DNA of 64,000 nt, from positions 62,001-126,000 of the forward strand of contig NW_026570253.1 in assembly GCF_019649055.1 (NCBI RefSeq), in the 5' to 3' direction. This document shows, piece after piece, positions 53,501-63,427 of the stretch. Numbering within the stretch: position 1 is the first letter of the stretch; every line of letters begins with the position of its first letter. This DNA is from Paramacrobiotus metropolitanus (taxonomy: Eukaryota > Tardigrada > Eutardigrada > Parachela > Macrobiotidae). Below the pieces are notes generated by a model. It had not been told where the DNA came from. It worked only from the letters and a program-made list of their open reading frames with translations, and did no database searches. Made by a program: the position numbers and the translations under genes.

Positions 53501-56500
53501 CAGGGACAGCTGGGAAAAGATCCGCTGTGCGGGGATAACTTTCGCTTCCCGTCCGGCTGCGAGAAAGAGCAGTGTCTGTATATGGCCACATGGCGGCCGG
53601 GCAGTAATGTGGACGAAGTGGAGTTCATCATTGAGACCGGGACACCGGATCTGTGGACTGGGATTGGCTTCGGTGATGATCGGCATATGGTCAGTACTTG
53701 AAATTTGGCATTGACGGCTTTGGTAACGATGGTGTTGCCGTTTCTTGGTTGTTTCATCCGTCAAGATTTGGCTTTTACGTTATATTTCTGCATTTGCAAG
53801 CGCGTGCAAACCCTGTGCCGTGTTATTACAAAGGCATAGTATCAAACACAGCGTTTCGGTTGCGTATTGCAATAATAAGCTGAACTTTAAAGTGCGCATA
53901 ATGTAGCAGAGTCACTTCATCCAGGGATACCCCTATTTAACCTTCCTCAGAGTTTTTGTATGACGCTGTTGTACGACAGGCCATCGGCCCATCCATATAC
54001 TTACTCGTAGCATTTTCAGTACTCGTAGTTTAAAAACTTAGTATAGTATTAACAATTTACAAGTACATTAATAATGTTACAAAGCTGAAAAACGTGATTA
54101 ATGGGCAGGTCGATTCGGACATTATTTATGGGTTCATCCGGTCCACTGGGATACCAAAAATGGTGGATGCCTACGCCAAGGACTATACGGCGCCGGTCAA
54201 GGACTTTAGCGACAACATCCGCGTTATCGAAGGCGGTCGACGCGGCAACCGCGCTTTCTTTCACTTTGCCCGCAAACTGGCCACCGGCGACAAGTACGAT
54301 TACGAGTTCGGCCGCGGTCGCTGTCCCTACTTTAAGTTCCCCATCATGGGTTCCACCTTCTCCGAGAGCATGAGTACCGGGAGTATCGCCAAGCACCGAC
54401 GAACGCCCATCGTCAGTCCCATGAAGATCTGCATCGCCAGCTGCAATGCCGAGCAACTAGCAGCCTTACGGGAGACGACGACCGTAGCTACCACGACGAC
54501 CACCGTTCCCACCAGTACGTACCGTGAGAATTACTCTGTCTGTGCTGTTCCTGTGGCATTCATAACGTTAACTTTAAACCGAGGAGTTTTTTTCAGTCAA
54601 CAAATTGTTCATATAAAACACTAAATTCTAATAAATATAACAGTGAGAATCTAAACAAATTTTATTTGTGCTCAGCAAGAGTACGAGTGTTGTACAAGCA
54701 GGCGCCTGTGGACACATTTCACTGGTTGCACTTTCAAGTTACTATGTGATATCATAATCATACGAACACTGAGCCTGTAACCCAAGCGTTTATACGAGGT
54801 AGTAATCCCAGTCGTTCGTTAATTCGCTTATTGCACGTTAATTTTTTTGACTATAGCGGCTGCCGCCAATCGCAGCCCCTCCGTAGCAAAAACGGCGGTT
54901 TTGGCCGGCACCAAAGCTGCCGGCGCAGACGGCAACTCCAGCTCAGAGAAGGCGCTGGTCTGTGCAGGGGAGTTCCGATATCCCGACGGTTGCTTGGAGG
55001 ACAAATGCCAGTACGTGGCACAGTGGGAGTATTTGCCGGCCACCGACGAAATTAAGTTCGACATTGTCAGCGCCGATGTTGACAAATGGACTGGCATCGG
55101 CTTCAACGATAAGTCACTCATGGTACGTCTACCGTTACCAAAACCGTTACCGTTATTTCTCCGTTGTGACGTGTCAGCTTATGCTTTTGTTGAAAAACAG
55201 TGGGACCTAACAAAATCCAATAGGACTGTTACAATATAATTACAAAGTAGAAGGAATTACAAATAACGTAGGCTAAACTTCAGTGAATGTTGTTTTGACG
55301 CAGTCTTTGGCCGACATGTTCTACGGGTGGGTGGGCGAGGACGGCAAAGGGATGCTGATCGATGCGAAAGCGCCGGAAGGCCGCCAGCAGCCGGTGCGTG
55401 ATATGATACAGGATGGGAAGAACCTCACTGCTCGGCGAAACGAGCGCTTCACGCAGCTGACCTTCACCCGCCGGCGACTGACGAAGGACAAGAATGACTT
55501 CCAGTTCACCGACGACGCCTGTGCCTACCTGCTGTTCCCGGTGAAGGGCGGCGACTTCAATGCCGACGCCCTCATGATCAGCAAACACGAGGCAGTCGCG
55601 CAGATCAGTCAGAAGCGGGTCTGCATCACGTCGCAGTGCGCGGCGCAGATGAGTACACCAGGTGAGTCTCCAGCACGATCCAGTGCTAACAGATATTTTG
55701 TTCGCGCTGTCCGTGTTAGAGATATGATCTTATAGCCTCTTGCAAGTTTGATGAAAATACTAACAGCTAACTTTCCTGCTAAAATTGATTCTGCCCGTTT
55801 AAAAGTGGAAAACTTTTTTGATTTTTCCCAGAGTATAGCGAATGTATACATACGCTCGGTTGTTTTATACGGTTTGTAACATTACCAAGCATTACCAAGC
55901 AAGTAACATTGCCGGTGTAATTACCTTACTTAGCCACTTATTTTGAGCAGAGTAAAACTTTTATCGCTTGTCTGATCGCTTTACAGAAGGTGTTTTTAGA
56001 ATTTAAACAAAATTTTTGCTATCTCAAACACAGTTTAATGTTCTTTCGAAAGCGTGTTTTCTGGTTCGCAGCTTATGGCGCTCAGTATTAATCGTTACGC
56101 TACCTTTTTTGTTGGTAACCGTTATAGAAAAATGGTGTCTTTTTAACAGATGTTGGTAAACCGTCCGAGAAACGAATGCAAAGTGACTTGCCAGCGGGAC
56201 AAAATTCCAATGCCACGCTTCAACCGACCACCACAACAGAAAGCACTACCATCAGCATACGTAAGTGCGCAGACCAAAATCATTACACTAACAAATCACA
56301 GCAGTATGACTTCCGGTGTTGTGATAACTGTCACTAATCACTGTTACTAATCACTGTTACTGCTGATTACAAACATGAACATGGTCGACATAAACCTTTA
56401 ACTGGAAACGGGACGTTGTTGCAGCGAGTTATCTGCCGTGTGAGGGCACGTGGAAGTATCCGGACAACTGCGCCGAGCCCAACTGCATCTACGTCGCTTC

Positions 56501-58864
56501 GTGGAATTTCCTGGACGATGCAGACGCCATCCGCTTCGTGGTCAAGGCTAAAGCAGCCGGCTGGACCGGCATCGGCTTCAACGACGACATGGCCATGGTC
56601 AGTGCCGCTGCATGTTGTTTGACACTCAGAGTTCCAACCCACTCCACTCACCGAAACCTGTGCAAACCTACGAGCATAAAATTTTAAATTTTTAAAAATG
56701 GATTCTGCTGAACAATTTGTAGATCTGTGTATGTAAACAATCATTTTACTGAAAGCAGTATACGTACTGCATTTTGTTAGGAATGCATCTGCAATAAGGC
56801 AACTGCAACTGTATGTTCTGATTACAGAAAAACGCGGACGCCGTGATCGGATGGGTAACGTCAAAGAACTCGGTGGTCGTCACTGACCGGCACTGCGTGG
56901 ACAATCTGGGCGCGCCCATGGATGACGAGCAGGACGTCTTCGATGTTGCCGGTCGTAAAGAGGTAGTTCATCCCCACGGCGCTACCTCAAAATATACACA
57001 GAAAAATAATAAAACTGAACCGAAAGTATGAACGGAATTATATTTATTCATATCACATGCAGCGATTTTGTTCTGCGCAGGATGGCTACCAAGTAATTGA
57101 ATTCACCCGCAAACGCGATACTGCCGACGTCAACGCACAGGACTACATTTTTGGCGATCAGAAGTGCCCGTTCTTTATTTTCCCCGTGGTGGGCGGTGCC
57201 TACGACAGCTACGGTGGGATCCAAGCGCACAGTCAGAAAGCCTTGCCCAAGATCAGCTCCGGGCGCATCTGCGTGCGCAGCTGCAGTGTGGACGTGGCGC
57301 GCCGCATGGTGGTCACCTTTCGCATCGTCGACCGCAGCTGGACGCCGGAGATGGATTCACGCAGTAGTGCCGGCTTCAAGAAGCTGGAAGCGGAGGTCAG
57401 CGCGTCTATGAGGAAACTGCTGGGCAGTACGCCGGGCTTCCGGGGGACGCGGGTATTGAGTATGCGGCCAGGGAGTGTCGTCGTCGACGTGGAGATCGTC
57501 ATTGATCCCACGGCCAATCAGACTTCAACAGCCGCCGCCAAAACCATGCGGGAGATCCTGGTGAGCACCGTCAAAACACGTCATCAGCTGGGAACATCGT
57601 CCTTCACTGTGGATCCCGACAGTCTCACCATTTCTAACGCAGAACGTAAGCGCCGTTGATTTCGTTAGCTGAGTGCTGCTTCACTGGCTTAATGAACTGC
57701 TTATCAGCTTTCTGAACATTTAATAAGCTCACACCTACTTAAAAGTGAATCCATGCAGCTAGCTGTTTGTTTTTAGACACTAAAACTAAAAAGTTATTTG
57801 TAACCTGTACATCAGTACATAGTAACATCTTTAATTTCATACATTTATGAAATTTGGCAAAATCGTGGAGGTTTCGAAACTACCATAAGACTTGTGCGAG
57901 TAGTTTGTTATTGTATAAAGCACACCTACTGGTACGCAGATAAAACACCACCTTTTACACTGCGAAATTAAGTCCGCTAAAGCAAGTGTTCTTGCATACG
58001 TTTGTGTTTGGATTTGTTTGTGGTGCTAATTTTATTGTTGGCTGGTGTTGTAGAGCTGTTTATGAACGGTGTTCCGACTGCGTCCTCAGACACCACCACC
58101 GTGGCGATGGGCAACAAGGCTCCCGAGTCGGAAGTGCGCACCTATGCCATCATTGGCGGTGTTTGCGGAATCATTGTTATCTTGTTGTTACTGGCTTTCG
58201 GCAAAGTGTGGTACGACCGGAAATCTCGCATTCAACGTCACCGAGAACGAACGGTAAGCTACTCCTTTTCTGACGTACAGATAGCGTAGCGAAACGTTTC
58301 TCAAATTTCCACATTTGCGACCAAACAGCGGTAGAATCTACAGAACGACGCATGTGCTTTGTGCTAATCAGAATGATTTTCCAGCGCAAACAGAGTCTGG
58401 ACGCTGCCGCTGCCATGGAAGTCTCCTCCCGCGCCCACTCGCATCCTCATTCTCATAGTCGCCCGGGCTCCCTCCAACCGCGACAGCACTACGGTCTCCC
58501 GCAGCCGCCCTACGACCTCGTTCACTCGGAGCCGAAACGGCCGCTGCGGCAATCCAGCGGGATGATCTCGCAGATGAGCGGAAGTCTGCCGCCTCCCGAC
58601 TACTTCGACCACCAGCCGCGGAAGCCCAGCAAGGGCTCGGTGGGGGTGGTGGGACAGCGGCTCAGCGCCGAGGAGAGCGAACGTACGCTGACCACCTACA
58701 GCAGTACGGATTCGCGCAAGGTGAAGAAGGTGCGAGAGGCGGAGGAAGAGGAGGACGAAGACTGGGGCGAGGTGGAGGATCTGCGCGACCAGCGCCCGGC
58801 TGATTTCTATTTTATGCCTAGTCAGCGCCGCTGGACGCAGGTTCCCGACAAGTTCAGCACGTGA
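40791..58864 (+). CDS. Giant type I membrane protein with seven DOMON domains, EGF-like modules, mucin linkers, SEA domain and PPxY tail (start not found)
   Basis: Twenty-eight exons keep one frame: 40791-40842, 40983-41056, 41281-41563, 42122-42217, 42651-42773, 43019-43183, 43803-44231, 45081-45390, 47180-47279, 47548-47721, 47829-47919, 48142-48261, 48637-50135, 50291-50419, 50491-50725, 51062-51332, 51434-51530, 51672-51733, 52021-53689, 54109-54514, 54857-55122, 55304-55661, 56150-56260, 56425-56597, 56828-56962, 57081-57645, 58054-58253 and 58385-58864. They total about 2,890 residues. Order: beta-sandwich-like domain, two EGF-like modules, DOMON 1, six Cys-box/DOMON units, SEA, TM, tail. 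DOMON domains are known to bind haem or sugars. Here they are extracellular by topology, so an adhesion, matrix or haem/sugar-binding receptor is inferred. I know no named orthologue with this order. A signal peptide should lie in an upstream exon that I could not identify. Confidence 0.85.
42122..42773 (+). other. Two EGF-like modules of the DOMON protein, one per exon
   Basis: Both exons are flanked by phase-1 introns, the classic shuffling phase for EGF modules. Exon 42651-42773 has all six cysteines: C-SRDSD-C-NFHGR-C-INIGSNTAPQRR-C-F-C-NSGWQGIR-C. Exon 42122-42217 (KCSSHGSWTGTECLCDDL and following) keeps four. The first and third cysteines, which normally pair with each other, are both absent. 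Confidence 0.75.
43019..45325 (+). other. DOMON domain 1 of the giant protein (classical form)
   Basis: Exons 6-8. The start is ADELHLYWKIDKSAAEMEMV, then STSWVGIGWRPA, then DCTDMVVGIARSSYGQVGDY, TTLRFIRTLAA and GPMHVVFARG near the end. It matches canonical DOMON order better than units 2-7, and its intron positions differ from theirs. A dibasic RPRR in exon 7 resembles a furin site. Confidence 0.75.
48207..50102 (+). other. Mucin-like linker 1 (Thr-rich, mostly one 1.5-kb exon)
   Basis: The end of exon 12 and exon 13 (48637-50135) encode nearly 500 residues dominated by Thr with Ser, Val, Ala and Pro in TTTT/PTT runs, a typical O-glycosylation platform. It begins with an acidic stretch (TEESDASGDLMSQ) and a Lys/Pro patch before the Thr runs. 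The ACN-rich DNA leaves long antisense frames open; these are shadows. Confidence 0.85.
52289..53527 (+). other. Mucin-like linker 2 (Ser/Thr/Pro-rich)
   Basis: About 410 residues inside the single 1.67-kb exon 19 separate units 4 and 5. The linker is Pro/Ser/Thr-rich with a VAVPPPPPRTT run. Two similar segments (PSPEEMLQKILAEAGLSG and SADDMFKQILLSMSSS) look like short amphipathic helices repeated about 180 residues apart. Confidence 0.8.
57291..57645 (+). other. SEA domain with G-SVVV autoproteolysis motif
   Basis: After the last Cys motif, RRMVVTFRIVDRSWTPEMDS opens a roughly 110-residue SEA domain. The motif RPGSVVVDVEIVID (codons for G-S at 57471-57476) matches the MUC1-type self-cleavage site G|SVVV. 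The domain ends with TMREILVSTV and SSFTVDPDSLTIS. It sits directly before the membrane helix, as in MUC1-like receptors. Confidence 0.85.
58054..58864 (+). other. Transmembrane helix and cytoplasmic tail of the DOMON protein
   Basis: Exon 27 encodes YAIIGGVCGIIVILLLLAF (about 58143-58199), followed by a basic stop-transfer stretch (KVWYDRKSRIQRHRERT), giving type I topology. Exon 28 encodes a tail of about 160 residues with a His/Ser-rich patch (HSHPHSHSRPG), a PPYDLV and a PPPDYF motif (PPxY-type WW-domain ligand), Ser/Thr clusters and an acidic run (EEEEDEDWGEVEDL). It ends at TGA 58862-58864. Confidence 0.88.
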
Positions 58865-60906
58865 TCGTGCGCATATGATTGTCTTTGATGTACTCGATGA
58901 CCTTAATGCGCAAATGTTTTGTATATTAAGCGAAATGGCGACGGTCAACAAGGAAATGTTTATGAACATGAGCAGTAACTGCCACACGTTTCCCAAAAGA
59001 CATACTGATTAACAAATAAAGGATACAAGATTTTTCGCATATTATAAGCAGCCACGTACGGCGGCAGTTCCGGAAAGGGCTTTTTAGCGATGCTGAATGG
59101 CTAATGACGTGCACATATACGGTTACGATAATCGCACACCACATTGTACAAAGCGCAAGATTTTGACCATCCGAGTTCTCCTCTCGTCGAGAAACTGAAA
59201 CGGCCTTGAATTTGATGCAATCTAATGCCCATTGGAACACATTACCCAACAAAATTGCCAATATGCTGGGATGGATGTCCGTGCGAGTAATAGGCACTAC
59301 AAGTGCCGGTGATGGTCGGCCACGTGCACACCCGACCCGAATTGTAGTTTGTCGTTCCGTAATAAAGAAACTCCGAAGAATGGCCATTGTCGGAGAAAAC
59401 AGGAACATGTGACTGTCACCGTCTCGCTTTTAAACAGTTTTTGTCGTAAAGCTTGAATAAAATATCGCTTGTGAGTAACAGTGCTGCGTTACTATGCGTC
59501 GCACAAAGCGATGGTGGACTCAAGCACGTAGCAGCCGATCAATAATGCCGGTCGGTGCAGGTGTGTGGATGGAGGTGGGCACAGTATTATGGCCATGGGA
59601 TGAAAATGGAGCAACACAGATCTTCCAGCGCCTATGACTACATGACTTCGGCTACCGTACCTCCGTATCCTGATTTACCTACAAACCTAAGTAACATACC
59701 CATTATAATCAATGTGGTGCGCGTGCAGTACGTGCATGCACGTGTTGCAACTTTCCAAAAACGGTCGTCACAGCGTTTTTAATCTTAATCGAAAAACAAC
59801 AACTCTTAGCTAATGACACTTAAACGGTGTATTTGTCAGATGACTGCAAAAATTTATCTTTACTTGTTCCCAAATGTGGACTAGCCGCTCTTGAGATAGT
59901 CAAAATGAGTCGGACATGGTCAAAATGAGTCGTTGTATTCCGTTGTCGATCCCAAAATTAAGCGGATGAATGGTTTAGCTCGCTGTTAGTGTTGTGGATT
60001 GGATATACCTACCTATGCGGCTGTGCCTTAATTTTAAGGAACCATTAACTTTATATTTATTATGCATGATATTAGACCAACAAGTACTGTAAGTAAGCCT
60101 TACTTTGTCGTTGAGAATAACGAGCCAATGTTTGTACGCTACAAAAAAGCAAGTGTTCTAAACTGGAAGCTTTGCGAAACCGATCGTGATACAGTAACCG
60201 TTTACTAAAATCGCTTATTTACTGATCGATTCTGATAATAAATACTTATTAATATGTAGTCAGTATGAGTAGTACTTATAATAAGTACCTACTTTCCGGT
60301 GCTTAATAATACTGTAATAAAATAATTTTTGTTAATATTAGTCATTGGTTTTATTGCGTTGTTGTTGTACTTGTACATAGCACTACATTGTAAAGTCGCG
60401 AGCACATGTATTGTACGGTACGAGTACTAGTAAGTACACTTAAACGCTACAGTGCCTTACTGTGGCGAATTCCCCGGCGGATGCTGTTGCTTAGCAAAGT
60501 CCTGTATTAATTATGCTCACTTTGAGAGTAAATAGTAACTCGATAATAAATCATTAATGCGTAAAATTATTGGGAATACTTTTAGTTAGCACCTACATAA
60601 TATTCCGCATTGACGGAATAGGCACTTACTGTAACCACAAGTGTGTGCAAAATAATAATACTTATTGTAATTTCTAATACGTGCTGACTTGCAGTTACGT
60701 ACTTAATAATTATTCATGGTTTTCTTAGACACTAATAATATTTTTATGCTTTTGTAAACGGTGAATCGCCTGCAATGCTAAGCGTCGAATTTATTTAAGA
60801 AAAACTCGAATATCGATAAATATACGAAGAGCGCGCATTGGGATTATTTAATTGTAGTGTGTTGGATATAATGACGTATACGTAAAAGTTCTGGCAGTGA
60901 TTGTGA
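58865..60906. other. Intergenic region between the DOMON gene and DZIP1
   Basis: About 2 kb with the DOMON 3' UTR on the left and the DZIP1 promoter on the right. The 14-mer GTCAAAATGAGTCG occurs twice (59899-59912 and 59919-59932). The part 60200-60700 is AT-rich with many TAATAA and GTAC words. A 160-codon minus-strand frame (59408-58926) has no family resemblance. Confidence 0.4.
59015..59020 (+). promoter_or_regulatory. Candidate polyadenylation signal AATAAA of the DOMON gene
   Basis: The first AATAAA downstream of the stop codon, 151 bp after it. Position and sequence fit; no transcript evidence. Confidence 0.4.
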
Positions 60907-63427
60907 ATGGAGAGCCCCAAGCCGCGTCCCAGCGACCCCAGCGGCGCAGTTCCTCCGCGACGTCCCTCGTCGGCCAGCGGCGGCCCGGCGCAGCTTCCCT
61001 CCGCACCGCATCCCTCCGTCCACACCGTCCCGCTGACCCTTCCATACGGCTCCAACGGGCACACTCCCAGCCGACTGGAGCACATCGATGACCATTATTC
61101 CATGATCTTCCGGCGGAAGTACGAACGCCTCGACTGGCGCAAACTGGCGGCGCTGGATCTAGAGAAGGTCTACAAGTCGCAGGATGTCAGGAGTCTCCAG
61201 GAGAATCTCACTCAGCTGGCCTTTTTCGATCTCGAGGAAGAACTGGTACACAATCGAGTAACACACTTCGTTCTCTGCGGTATGCAGAATTTTACCTGGC
61301 TTATATAGTACAGTTTCGAACATTTATTTGCTTTATTTTTGAAATTACGTATTTTTCGTTCTGGAATACTAATTGTAGCTTTGCAAGTGCTATACTTCTT
61401 CAGCTATAGTGCCTTTGCGCGCACAAGCATTCACTCTGTACTCGCTTAGCGAGTACAGAGTATTTTTTGAATGAAATATATATACTTCTAGTGAATGTAT
61501 TTTTTGCTCAACATTTTCCTCCATAGTTAAGAATGGGACAAAATTTTTCAGTCATGGTTTTTCGCATTCATTCATATAACAAGAGTTGACAACCCGTTTA
61601 ATGAGACTTCAATGTCTGGTCGGTAAAAATATAGATAAATGTTAAGAAAAAGAGAATATTCAAACAGATCAACCGTTTTCAGAACAAATGTTAAAAAACC
61701 TACACCGCTAACACTGAGTATTGCCATGTTAACGTTTTGAATCCGCTCAAAAACGTTTTTCAGACGCATTGCCAGTGTACTTTTTCCGATTTTCTGCTTC
61801 GCTCTGGCTTGGATTCGCTTCGGTTCCCGGAGGTTATAATGCGATGACAAAATCCTTAAAAGTTGATCATTTCGACCAAATAGGGCGGTGGTTTGCACAC
61901 TTCCTGGTTGCAGATCTTATACAACCGCACTAAACATTGTGCAATGTACAGACTGTACAGGGAATTGAGATGCAGTAACTGTCATCCTGAGGATTTCTAA
62001 TTGTTTTGGATTCTACGTCCAGAAATTATTCCATTATCGGCTGGACAATTTGATGTTATCACAATCTTTATCAGAAGAAACATTTCAATAAAGCTACCCT
62101 TGGATCTTATTGTTAATGTAGTTAATAGTTAATACATAAGTGTGCTACAGTACTTAACCTAAAGCGTGCAAAACCAGTGTCTGTAATATAAGGAAGTGGA
62201 GAGTAGTTAAAAATGTATAAGGATATTGTGCAGTTTTGTAGCTGTCGCAAAGGTTACTGTATGTGGTCAGAAAAACAGTTTCGGTCTGCGTTTGCCAGCT
62301 GTACAGATGCTGCACCAACCATAAGCAATGAACCGAGCGAAAGTTACGACAATTTTGAAAATGAACCAATTTTATGTGCAACTAGTCAGTTTACGAAAAC
62401 TAATTAAACCGCACTAATAGACATAAAGAGCGGCGAGAAAAACTAACCAGAAGTTTATTTGCGAAAAAAAGTTGCGTACAGAATGGAATGGCCACCTTTG
62501 AATTGTACTTGTTAACTTACGCGGCGGTGAGTCACACCCCGTAACTGCAATACAAAACCCAGTCAAGGTTCTACCCCATACTTCTACCCTATAATTCTTC
62601 TTCTTCTTAACCATAAACTTTGATTACTACACCTTAAGCTGTTCGGCTTATATCTACGAGATATTTTTTAGAGATCGGTGGAGATACATCCGCAGTTCGT
62701 AAAACTCTTCCAAACCATGCAGCTGTCGCTGGAATACCTTCTTTACGTGCAAGACCGTTTGCAGCGTGACCTTTCCACTCTCTCCACCTCCACCACCACT
62801 CTGATTGAGGAAAAAGACACTGCCATCAGCAGTCTGACTACCGAGGTATGCCAGTTGCGACAAACACTGGACACCAGCCGTGACGAGTTGAAGAAGCGCC
62901 GCAAATTGATGATCGCCCAACAGGAGATCATCAACAGTGCCGCCAAGGGCAGCTACCACAAATGTCCAGTGTGCGACAAAGCCTTCATCGAACGCAAATA
63001 CTTGGAGACACACTTCTGCCGGCGGCATCCCAACGATGACCTTTCCAAATACTCGGCCAGTGTGCCACAGTCCACCAACGCCTGTCGCCCGGAAGAGCAG
63101 AGCGTCGTGTTGGAGAAGTTGCAGACGCTGTTGCAGGAGGTGCAGCGGGTGGCGGAGTGTCGACGGGAGGATCGAACCGGTACGGAGCTCACGGCACAGG
63201 TAGAGCAGCGGCGCGATAGTCAGGAACGGACGAGTGTAGCCATGGTTAGGGATGAACGGAAGAGTGTAATGCGGGACGCGGCGTGTAGTGAAGAGCGGAA
63301 GAGTGGGCCGCCACAGCAGCAGCGCTCTAGTCAAAACGAACAGACCATCTTCGGCCTTCCCAGTGGCGTGGCCCATTTGGTGGTCCGCGAGTCGGCGCAA
63401 ACCAGCATCGGTGCGGGAGAAAGCTAA
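60907..63427 (+). CDS. DZIP1: DZIP1-like cilium/centriole C2H2 zinc-finger coiled-coil protein
   Basis: Two exons (60907-61245 and 62672-63427) join in phase 0 to 364 residues. The Pro/Ser-rich N-terminus leads to FRRKYERLDWRKLAALDLEK and DVRSLQENLTQLAFFDLEEE, matching the DZIP1 N-terminal domain (R-x-R-x-x-x-x-D-W-R-x-I-x-A-x-D...TLQENI). Exon 2 starts with a coiled coil (SLEYLLYVQDRLQRDLSTL to RQTLDTSRDELKKRRKLMIA). A single C2H2 finger follows, CPVCDKAFIERKYLETHF with H-x4-H spacing, as in DZIP1. A charged, Gln/Arg-rich tail ends at 63427. DZIP1/Iguana acts at the basal body in ciliogenesis and Hedgehog signalling. The protein is much shorter than vertebrate DZIP1 (over 800 residues), and the Cys pair after the N-terminal block is missing. 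Confidence 0.87.
61433..61461. repeat. Perfect palindrome in the DZIP1 intron
   Basis: Fourteen-base arms ACTCTGTACTCGCT and AGCGAGTACAGAGT surround a single T at 61447. Flanking CATTC and GAATG may extend the pairing. It contains the GTACTCG word that recurs through the window. Confidence 0.9.

Larger units (their letters stand above)
45326..57284 (+). repeat. Six composite Cys-box + DOMON + closing-Cys repeat units (DOMON 2-7)
   Basis: Units span 45326-48206, 50103-51150, 51268-52288, 53528-54444, 54961-55639 and 56439-57284. Each opens with a Cys box of the form C-x-x-x-[WF]-[RK]-x-P-x-x-C-x(3-4)-C-x-Y-[VLM]-A-x-W (for example CRAIFSYPRNCNGSDCIYVAQW split over exons; unit 3 has its first two cysteines in the preceding exon). 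Then comes W-T-G-I-G-F...M, then D-x-[IV]-x-G, then F-T-R-[KR]-R or similar, then C-[PA]-[YF]-[FLI]-x-F-P-V-x-G-G, closing with [IV]-C-[IMV]-x-x-C. The five cysteines suggest fixed disulphides. The conserved Met after GIGF sits where cellobiose-dehydrogenase-type DOMON domains place a haem-ligand Met, so haem binding is possible but unproven. Confidence 0.85.

Noticed and set aside
52903-53757. 284-codon minus-strand frame
   Set aside because: Antisense to exon 19 of the DOMON gene, which has conserved Cys and DOMON motifs on the plus strand.
58926-59408. 160-codon minus-strand frame after the DOMON gene
   Set aside because: Lies in the 3' UTR/intergenic region, no family resemblance, and an overlapping plus frame is equally open.
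61572-61898. 108-codon minus-strand frame in the DZIP1 intron with a hydrophobic end
   Set aside because: AT-rich with no motif, no codon bias like the real exons and no recognisable family; likely chance.
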